DNA of 64,000 bases from Atopsyche davidsoni (lineage: Eukaryota; Arthropoda; Insecta; Trichoptera; Hydrobiosidae). The notes under the pieces are model-generated. The model was not told where the DNA came from. It ran no database searches and saw nothing but the letters and a program-made list of their open reading frames with translations. This document shows, piece by piece, positions 56,400 through 64,000 of this stretch. Made by a program: the position numbers and the translations under genes. Position 1 is the stretch's first letter, and each line of letters starts with the position of its first letter. The DNA lies in the NCBI GenBank assembly GCA_022113835.1, contig JAILWY010000007.1, positions 2,051,001 to 2,115,000 on the forward strand. Direction: 5' to 3'.

Positions 56400-57273
56400 C
56401 AGTTTTACGCGAGGGATACGTTCGGGAAAAACCGCGTATATCGGGGTTCGAAAATCTACGATCCAAACCAGAGGTTCCCAAAGTGGTCAATATCGACCCC
56501 CAGGGGTCGATTTCGCCCTGCAAGGGGTCGATGACAGCGAAAAATAAAATTCTGGGGTCCATGAACTGTAAATGGGGGTCAACGAGAGTGGATCCCATTT
56601 AAGCAGGTCATCACCAAAATTTAGACATTGCGTAAATGTCATAATGCACCGAACACGAACGGTAGAAGTATTTTATTTTATTTAAGATATTAAATGGAAA
56701 TCCACCAAGTATTTTCTGTCAAAAATATTGATTTTCTGAATGTTACAATATTTGCATTTTGTGTGTTTTTAATTAATAAAGGTATAATTAACTTTTCATA
56801 TATTTTAACTTTTTCATTTTTAAACCCACTGTACAGTAAACCATATGAAAGAAGTTGTTCTATATAAGATGTCAAAAATATGTTTGAAGCTGGTGAATGT
56901 GTAAAAATTCAATATTAGCAAGGCAGGGGGTCGACGAAAAACAGGAAAACTCGACAAGGGGTCGACGGGACAAAATAGTTTGGAAACTATTATCCAGACT
57001 GACAGTTACTTCTCCATTCTTTCTAGGATAGAGAATCTCTAACGAGAAAGTTTTGTTGCACTTATAGGTGTTGAACTTTCGCTGGAAACTTCATTTATTA
57101 TTATTTTTTTTATTATTATTTCCATTCTACTTAACACTTTTAATTCCAAAGATATGCTTTTACGCTCTTTTTTATTTACAGGCGGTATTTTTAAATGAGA
57201 AATTCGCGTAATGCGAGGCAGTTTACCGCGAAATTTGAAATTCGCGTTATAGTGAAACCACGCATAACGGGGT
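56400..57273. mobile_element. pogo/Tigger-like MITE, copy 3, interrupted
   Basis: The left end CAGTTTTACGCGAGGGATAC and right part AATTCGCGTAATGCGAGGCA, CATAACGGGG match copies 1 and 2. The hAT MITE at 56469-56991 sits between them, with further unrelated sequence to 57190. The order of insertion is therefore pogo MITE first, hAT MITE second. Confidence 0.75.
56469..56991. mobile_element. hAT-type MITE nested in the pogo MITE
   Basis: Flanked by ATCCAAAC (56461-56468) and ATCCAGAC (56992-56999), an 8-bp duplication with one mismatch. Left end CAGAGGTTCCCAAAGTGG, right end inverted AATAGTTTCCAAACTATT. The interior shares GAGAGTGGATCCCATTTAAG and GGGGTCGACGGGACAAAATA with the copy at 26987. 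Confidence 0.82.
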
Positions 57274-57279
57274 AATAAG

Positions 57280-59325
57280 ATTTTTCCACGTGTTATTTTT
57301 ATTAGTGACCGGTCAAAAATATTGATTATTTCAATTGTATATTCAGTAACATTCGCACTGTTGTCGTTTTATAAATAATTAATATTATCGTACTCATTAT
57401 CTCTATAAAAAAATATGACGTTCAATTAATCAAGTGCTTGTCAAACATGTAATTTTAATAGATTACGAGTTGAAATAAACAACTGTGTAAGTACACATAA
57501 ATTATAATTCATATCAAAAATTGATAATCGTAGAACGCGCTTAAAAATATCAGTTTATTTTTGGTGCTGAAACAGTTGTTCTGAACTGAAACCGGTGGTG
57601 AATCGGCGCTGAACCACCCTGGACGTTTATTCGGTAGACTGTACTACCTACAGCTGGAGTCAAGCGGGGTAAATGGGATCAGCGGGCAAATATGTTAGAG
57701 GATGATTCCAGGGGTTATTGTTTGGTGGTGATAATTTGCCCCACGCGTAGGGTAGAATTTATTGTTTGCATTGGCATAAGCATTAGTTTTTGTAATACCT
57801 AATATAAAATTAACTACTCTCGTTATTAAGAATAGAAAAAAATATATATTTATAAATTATTTTTGTATATCCATTCATTTCTCACGGTGGTGTGAAAAAC
57901 CTTCTAAGCTATTAATTAAGTACGTTAGTTTGTTTTCGCTAAGTTGCATGCATGTTGGCCGTCATTTACAAGTTTATAGGCAACAGAATAATGACAGATC
58001 TAACGGGCACTTCGTCTTTATTATTATCCTAACGACTTTCAATAGATGGTCTCCTTTATCTGAGGTATTACGATAGGACATGAAATACGAAGAGCTATTA
58101 ACACCATACACTTTACACCTTATAAAAAAATAATTGACTTGTATACTAGGATATATACTTAGGGTTGAACAACCTGAAGCCATCTTGAAGCAATGTTTTT
58201 TTTTAGCTGTCAGAGTGCAGCGAACACTTTCATGATTCGTTAATACCACAAGTACACCTGGACAACCATAAAAATCTATGTCTTTGGCAATTTAATGCAT
58301 TTTAAGTTTATGGAAAGATAGTTCAATGTTTCATTATATATCCATAAGCAGAAAAGGAAAATAATAAATCAAGATAATATGGACAAGGAGTATATACGCT
58401 AAGAAAAGATATGAGATATAAAACGCTTACGTTATTACACGTAAAACAAAAATTAAAACCTATACAGAAGTAGTTATTTTAGGAGTTTATCTTTCTTTTT
58501 GAATTCTCAACCTGGATTCAAGCTGAGAATCTCAAATTTTGGAAATCAAATACACTAATCACAAATTATCTGTTTGGTGTGTGGAAGGAAATACCTTAAA
58601 GTTCAGGTGCTGCAATCGATATAAAAAGATGCAATTTCAGCACTCTACGGATGAAAGCAGATGCAGATATAAAATCCCAAATAATTTGCGAGATTTTACA
58701 ACTTGGTAATCACTGTTACTGGGCGTTGAGTATGATGAGCGTGAATTGAAAACAAATCAAAAATTATTCCATCAGACTGCGACGGTCGTTAGTTTGCGAA
58801 TGAAGCTACTATTAGGATAATCTTTAAGCTAATAACCACGTGCATGTTTAAAATGCACCGGCTATTCACGTGCATAATATAAAGAGCGAGTGCACACAAG
58901 GAGGGATGCAAATAAAGTCTCTAATGCAGGTTTGATTAAAAGGGGTGCGCCGGTATTGCCAGTCAGGTTTATTCCCGGAATATAAATCTGTATTAATGAA
59001 GCAGTTTGGTAACTCGATTGGGGGTTGTATTGGAATCGCATAATGCTGTTAACAAAAGTCGTCAGTCTACGCTTTTACTTAACACTTTGACAACAAGTAT
59101 TTGTTGATATATTTACAAAAAAAAAAAAAATTGCTTATTTGGGTAAAAATTAAAATAAATCATTCTTTTATAATTTTGTAACTTTTTAACTGTAGCAGGA
59201 CCCATCCCTATGGAAACCTTATTTAAAAATGCAATATGTAAGTTAATTTAATAGAAGTTGCTCTAATATTAACAACGTGAGAAAACTCGTAAAAACGAAA
59301 CAGGAAAAAAAAACTAAGAAGGCGT
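57280..59325. other. Gene-free AT-rich stretch
   Basis: About 2 kb with no recognised gene or repeat. A modest GC patch lies at 57640-57750. Confidence 0.4.
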
Positions 59326-59329
59326 ATTA

Positions 59330-59665
59330 TTATACTTTCACGAGCGTCCCGAGCCTTTTGGGCTTTCTGCCTCGGCTTAAAATTTAAAAAAAAAACATCG
59401 CTAATGAAGCTCGTATCATATTTTGCCTTCTTTTCTTTTAAAAATCCGCGAAATGAAGGCGCCAAAAGTCGGGGGGAAATGCGCGAAATATCCACTTAAA
59501 ATTTCATAAGCGGCCCCGCGGCCATCCATCAATCAGCTGTTGATGGGGGGCAATATGGGGCCCCGTTTGTTTTCATTAGCCGAGAAAGTGTCAGGCGGGG
59601 CATCGAGGGGGGCCTCGTCATATTCGGAAGGTTATTGGAGACTTTAGTGGCTAGTAAGAGCCTTT
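59330..59665. other. GC-rich island
   Basis: Contains GCGGCCCCGCGGCCATCC, CAATCAGCTGTTGATGGGGG, GGGGCCCCG and TTTTCATTAGCCGAGAAAG. The mix of G-rich blocks with E-box and homeodomain-like cores is typical of arthropod conserved non-coding elements. No coding frame. Confidence 0.38.
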
Positions 59666-59989
59666 TATTGATGCATACTATACGTATGCGTATTCATAAA
59701 AATACACATACAAAAAACTGTATATATACACAAACATAAATGTATATCCATGTGTGTGTATTTTTCACTGTATAGCATATCTACCTGTTGTTTTCTATCT
59801 TATAAATATCTTATAGCCGAGCCGCTATCACTGTTCACATTTTATTACCAATACTATATTTTGAGCTATATTTATGTGTTTGAAGAGATCAGAAGAGCAA
59901 CGTCTAACTTGGAAACTCTTGATATCAAATAGTATCTCGAAATCTTACGTTACAATAAAAGTTGCAGTCACTTTGGGAAGAGCAGATCA

Positions 59990-60190
59990 GGCGAATACGG
60001 GTAACATTGCCAACCCCTGAAATCACAAAATATCTCCGCGAACAAAGAGATCCAATAAAGAGGCCGGTGAGGAGGGCAGGTTTGTTTGGCGACCCCTACG
60101 GTTCTAGAATATCTTTTATGCTTGAGCCAGAATTTCATTGAACAAAGAGATCCAATAAAGAGCATGTTAGTTGGCGACCCCTGAGGTCCT
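59990..60190 (+). repeat. Direct repeats of about 50-60 bp
   Basis: GAACAAAGAGATCCAATAAA with GAG occurs at 60040 and 60139, each followed by TTGGCGACCCCT. A third weaker relative (GCCAACCCCTGAAATCAC) precedes them near 60009. Confidence 0.7.
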
Positions 60191-60194
60191 CGTG

Positions 60195-60350
60195 CAAGAG
60201 AAACGCCTCGGCTGAGACGCCTCGTTATTAAGCTCTCACGCCTGAAGTTTCAGCGCCGCTGACCTCTCGCTCTTCCCCATGTGAAACTACATAGCGCTGT
60301 TTCGCTCCCTCTCCCATTTCTTTCACAAAGAAAATGTCGGTGACGTCTCG
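60195..60350. other. GC-elevated island
   Basis: Moderately GC-rich with a GACGCCTCG duplication (60205, 60217). No coding match. Confidence 0.28.
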
Positions 60351-60495
60351 TGTACAGGGATCGTCAAATCGAAATATTGTAATATTTAATATTGTCGAGG
60401 TACAAGCCATTTGTTTGCTGAAGATCCATTTTGTATAAATGATATAGGTAACTTTTTATAATTTCTTCACGTTGAGTAAATTTCAGTTTCAACAT

Positions 60496-60530
60496 GACTT
60501 GTTTCAACCAACAGACTTGGTCATCATCGG
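60496..60530 (-). ncRNA. Hammerhead-like motif, one core change
   Basis: Minus strand: CCGAUGA (one change from CUGAUGA), stem II GACC/GGUU around AAGUCUGUU, then GAAAC, AA and GUC. Confidence 0.42.
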
Positions 60531-60543
60531 TGCAGAACATGTT

Positions 60544-60604
60544 AGTTTTGTTCTGCTTCTGATGATGGCCAAGTCTGTTGGTTGAAACCAGTCATGCTAA
60601 AACT
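60544..60604 (+). ncRNA. Type I hammerhead ribozyme candidate (best copy)
   Basis: CUGAUGA (60559-60565), stem II GGCC/GGUU with wobble pairs, GAAAC (60584-60588), CA loop and GUC (60591-60593) as the predicted cleavage triplet. Stem I forms GCUU/AUGC with one U-U mismatch next to the core, a four-base internal loop, then a 7-bp outer stem AGUUUUG/UAAAACU (60544-60550 and 60598-60604). All helices of a type I hammerhead are present, with the very short stem III typical of Penelope-like elements. Weak stem II pairing may reduce activity. Confidence 0.6.
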
Positions 60605-60801
60605 TAAAATATTATAAAATCCCATATCATCAATTGTAATATTTAAGTGGCTGTACGAATCTAAACCAAGTATTTTTTTTTGAGAACGCTCAGGCCTCTT
60701 GTAAAAATCGCAGGTCACTCAGAGCAAGTGGAAATGCTCACTAATCTTTTATTATAAAATATTCAATACTATTTATGCTAAATTTTAATATATAAAACAC
60801 G

Positions 60802-60839
60802 ACTTGTTTCGCCAACATATAAGGTTGGCATCTTCAAGT
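60802..60839 (-). ncRNA. Hammerhead-like motif, degenerate box 1
   Basis: Minus strand: UUGAAGA in place of CUGAUGA. Stem II is a perfect GCCAAC/GUUGGC around CUUAUAU-type sequence, then GAAAC, AA and GUC. Same stem II as 45104. Confidence 0.45.
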
Positions 60840-60939
60840 AGTCAAGTGAAGATTAAAGTTATATAATTGTGAAATAAATACTCAATGAATATAAAATCTT
60901 TTTTTTGACTTTATAACAAATTTTCTACCCCTGCTTCAC

Positions 60940-61200
60940 GGTGCCGTTAAGATATTGCGTCCCGGCTTTCTTCACTTTTGCCCTGTTCTGCCTCTCCCTC
61001 GCCCCGCGACGCTAAATATATGCTGGAGCGAGATCGCAAGCTGTCTGAGTGTCGCTTTTTCACGTAAACAAGATGATACGGGAGCTTTGGCGGATGCTTC
61101 TCAGATTCTTATTGGAGGCAGAATCAGCCCTTAAGTACGGGGAGGGAGGTTAAATAACCACCCACATCCCCTGCCTCCGACCCTCCGAACGGGCATCATA
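60940..61200. other. GC-elevated island
   Basis: CpG-containing block (CTCCCTCGCCCCGCGACGC, GGGGAGGGAGG). No coding frame. CNE-like. Confidence 0.33.
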
Positions 61201-61204
61201 TATA

Positions 61205-61590
61205 TCTCGTGAAAAAGCTTCATAATAACTCGGTATCAACGTAACTTTATATAGCAAATAAATCCATGCAAGGGAGTTGGTGTATTAACAAAAATATGTG
61301 GTGTATTAACAAAAATATATACGCACTAAATAAGTACTTAATGTAATAAAATACAGCCTTTATTCAAGAATTGCACAGACCGATAAGTTTGCAAGAACAT
61401 TGAAACGAAATGCGATGAAAAAGGAATTAAGATCACATCTTAGACAAGTGTAGTAAAACAAGGCAAAACGTGGCTATAAAAAGATGAATAAAAAAAACTA
61501 TTGGTATTTTTTTTTCAAGCAATGAACAGCCGAGCGATCTAGTAGTTGGCACATTTGCCCGACCTCAAATCAAGATGAAAAATAAATAAT
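61205..61590. other. AT-rich stretch
   Basis: Nothing recognised except a weak box A-like TCTAGTAGTTGGCACATTTG at 61538. Confidence 0.35.
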
Positions 61591-61591
61591 G

Positions 61592-61730
61592 GTTGATAAT
61601 GATTAAGTACATTTTTTCATCGTACAAAAATATCATCGTGATTTGTGAACGTGATCGTGGTGATATTTTTCTAAGAGTCTCCTTAATAAATTTTCAATAT
61701 TTGAAAAAATGTACTTAATCATTATCAATC
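61592..61730. mobile_element. Inverted-repeat element related to the TIR family
   Basis: TGATAATGATTAAGTACATT and TTTTCA are repeated in inverted orientation at the two ends. The centre shows the family strings AATATCATCGTGATTTGTG and GATATTTTTCTAAGAG. The terminal arms differ from the other copies, so it is a second subfamily with unequal arms. Confidence 0.68.
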
Positions 61731-62137
61731 AATCAAACCTGTATAGGCAAAATCGTACTTCCTGTGAGACGGTCTTCACAAAAATCAATAATATAAATAA
61801 TGGTTTTCTGTTTGGTGTGGTTCTTGTTTAGAAGAAATAATAAGGGAGAAGGAACGCTAATCAAAACTTGAGTCTTTGTATAAATCTTGCAGCATCAAGA
61901 ACAGGTACAAGCTCCATGAGCCGAATGTATTTTTAAGAATTTCTAAGCCGCGGCTATATCGGTTGCCGTCGCAGGTGTGAGTCGCTTCAACATTCATCAC
62001 CCTCCCCGTCTGTCCATCACCGTCAATTAACAGGTGAAAACTTGCGGTCGAAATTAGACCGATTTATTTTCAGCCCTATTAACACTCCTGAAAAGACGCT
62101 AAATATGCGAGAGCTTAAAATCAAAGGCAGCGAAATA

Positions 62138-62637
62138 CAGGGTGTCCAAAAAAAATAATATCGGGTGAATGTGAATAGTGACCGTTATTGCGATGTGCTG
62201 CGAAAATTTTTGGACCCAGAGTTGCAGGAGTTTCAAGGTTTCAACTCAAGAACGTAGTCCCAACAAGACCAAATCAATTGAAGCTGTTAACGAATTATTC
62301 CCTGATAAGGTCATTTCACGTAGAGGTAACATCAACTGGCCTCCCAGAAGCCCCGACCTTAGCCCTCTTGACTATTTCGTATGGGGATACCTTAAAAGTA
62401 GGATTTATGAGAATAATCCGACGAACCTAACGGAATTGAAACAAAACATCAGGTCAGAAATGGCAGCAATATCGAGGGCTATGTGTCAGCGTGTTATCAG
62501 CTATATGATAACATCATCTTTTTGAAATAATTTTCCATTTTATATTCTTATAATCAACAGTTAAAAAAATGCTTGATTACTAGTATTTTTTGTTTTACTG
62601 AATTATCAAATACCCGATACTCTCTTTGGACACCCTG
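62138..62637 (+). mobile_element. Internally deleted mariner-superfamily element
   Basis: Ends CAGGGTGTCCAAA..TATCGGGT and, inverted, CAGGGTGTCCAAAGAGAGTA with TCGGGT form TIRs of about 25 bp. The left flank is TA, the right is TG, so the duplication is imperfect. Only the C-terminal third of the transposase remains, in two frames: SDRYCDVLRKFLDPELQEF, then QQD (62261-62269, second Asp), then a frameshift into ELFPDKVISRRGNINWPPRS and PDLSPLDYFVWGYLKSRIYE (third Asp). The QQD and PLDY blocks identify an IS630-Tc1-mariner DDE domain. The element is about 500 bp instead of over 1 kb and non-autonomous. Confidence 0.86.
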
Positions 62638-62869
62638 TGCCATTAAAAATATATGAAAATATCACTTTAATTTGACGGTTGCAGGTTGATTTATTCTTAA
62701 TGGATTCTTAAAATCTTTTGGTTTTAGACAATATATATACTTACGTGGCTTGTTTAACAATTTTTTTTAAATTTTAAAATAACCCAATATTTCAATGGTT
62801 ATAGTATAAATCAAAAAAAATTCTTCGTACTTGATTGTTTGGCGATAAATAATGAAGCAATTTAAACGG

Positions 62870-63000
62870 CGTTTCGTGAAGGCGAGAGACCTGCGCGGGG
62901 CGCTAATGAAAGGCTCGGGGGCTAAGTGGATTACTGCCACACCCTAGACAGCCGCTTCCACCCCGTGAATACACCACCGGTGAGTTGTTAAGCCTGCTTC
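62870..63000. promoter_or_regulatory. GC-rich island with homeodomain-like sites
   Basis: GCGCTAATGAAAGG and GCTAAGTGGATTACTG lie within a CpG-rich block. GGATTA is the K50 (Otx/bicoid) homeodomain core. Regulatory role inferred only. Confidence 0.33.
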
Positions 63001-63004
63001 ATTC

Positions 63005-63465
63005 TGTGCTATGAATTAAGTGATTTTTGAATAGGTAATATCCACAAAGAAAATTCACTCAAGACGCCCCCACCCAGTCTCGATTTGAAAACGACTGCAA
63101 AATACAAAAAAAGCAAGAAACACGAGCGCAAACGTAAGAGTATACCAAATTTCAAATGCAACTAAAACTGGTAAAAACTTTTAGAATATATATTTAAAGT
63201 AAACATAAAAAGCAATCATACGTATGAAAAACGATTGAGAGTTCAAATTTTAGACTGTAAATGCGCCGTCGATATAAATATCACATTTCTCTATTGTGAT
63301 CAAATAATTAAACAGGTGGTTCAGTTGTTAGCATGCTAGAAAAAAAAATTGGTGCAGATGCTTATTTTATAAACCTCTGAATGCTTATTCTCTTGGATTC
63401 TAACATTATATGTGATTACAAACGTTAGGTTCTCCTGCTCGTAGAATAATTATAAAAAAGGTCTA
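63005..63465. other. AT-rich stretch, nothing recognised
   Basis: No feature supported. Confidence 0.4.
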
Positions 63466-63469
63466 AAAC

Positions 63470-63850
63470 CTATTATCGAGTTTTTTTGATAAATTTCTAG
63501 TCCGTTTTGCGAAAAATCGACTGCACCAATCAAAAATATTTAAATGCAAAAAGATAGATACGTCTCTTCTTCCAAACAGAATATATTTTTATTTCTTAAA
63601 AATTTAATTTTAATATGATAAACATGTGTTTTTCCGATTGAAGTGTAGGAATTTGGAGATTCGTCATGTCCCTGTTCTAAGAGTCCTAAACATTTAAAAG
63701 TCATTTTTTCAATTGGAATCAAAAGATTAAATATAAACCCTGTGCGATTTATTTTTTTAAAAAAACTTTCGTTTTGAAAAGTCGTCATTTTATCCAATTT
63801 TTCAACATCTTCAAGATTTTATTTTACCCTGAAAATGGACGTTAATTGAT
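63470..63850 (-). repeat. 370-bp interspersed repeat, copy 4
   Basis: Closely matches 46560-46945 in the same orientation (TCTAGTCCGTTTTGCGAAAA, TCCGATTGAAGTGTAGGAAT, AAAATGGACGTTAATT). With copy 3 it defines both ends of the repeat. Confidence 0.8.
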
Positions 63851-64000
63851 CACGATCATGTATACATGTATAAAGCTGCAGTTGCATGCTTTGTGTGTTG
63901 TCTAACAAATATATATTTGGTATGTCAGTAAAACAGGTAGCCTCTAGATTTTTTTATATATATTATAATAGAATTTCTTTTCTGGGAGTGATCTCATGAG

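Larger units (their letters stand above)
60439..60632. repeat. Inverted repeat carrying paired hammerhead-like motifs
   Basis: Outer arms GATATAGG/CCCATATC and a long inner inverted repeat around CAACCAACAGACTTGG-type sequence hold one hammerhead-like motif each, on opposite strands. Preceded by CTGAAGATCCATTTTG, as at 47451, so the two loci are one family. Confidence 0.75.

Overview
The window reads as gene-poor, AT-rich nuclear DNA of an animal, most likely an arthropod and probably an insect. The reasons are four decayed transposase copies of mariner, maT and related types, hAT- and pogo-type MITEs, non-LTR retrotransposon tails, several tRNA-derived SINE heads, a tandem satellite and Penelope-style hammerhead motifs. 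I found no intact host protein-coding gene, no convincing exon series, no functional tRNA or rRNA gene, and no bacterial feature. The species cannot be fixed from the sequence alone.

Layout. 1-12 kb: GC-rich patches, a maT transposase pseudogene next to two inverted copies of a TIR element with a tRNA-like centre, LINE 3' ends, a twice-copied 370-bp repeat, and a mariner pseudogene. 12-17 kb: two pogo-like MITEs, another LINE tail, an 11-bp G-rich minisatellite and an 11-monomer satellite. 17-44 kb: mostly AT-rich DNA with no recognisable content, punctuated by short GC- and CpG-rich islands (several with TGACGTCA palindromes), MITEs with clear target-site duplications, a second mariner pseudogene and SINE-like heads. 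44-48 kb is the most structured part: three related pre-miRNA-like hairpins, a three-unit tandem repeat whose third unit carries two extra blocks, a long palindrome, and an inverted pair of hammerhead-like motifs. 48-64 kb: a duplication flanking a hAT MITE, a 98-bp direct duplication, a third mariner pseudogene, a nested MITE-in-MITE, a second inverted hammerhead pair, and an internally deleted mariner-like element.

Interpretation. Most of what can be named is repeat-derived. The two best leads are nine hammerhead-type motifs of one architecture (CUGAUGA-like box, stem II, GAAAC, two loop bases, GUC), two of the sites being inverted pairs, and the 44.3-45.0 kb hairpin cluster. The GC-rich islands resemble a regulatory landscape of conserved non-coding elements, but this is inference because no cross-species comparison was possible. 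All homology statements come from reading motifs by eye.
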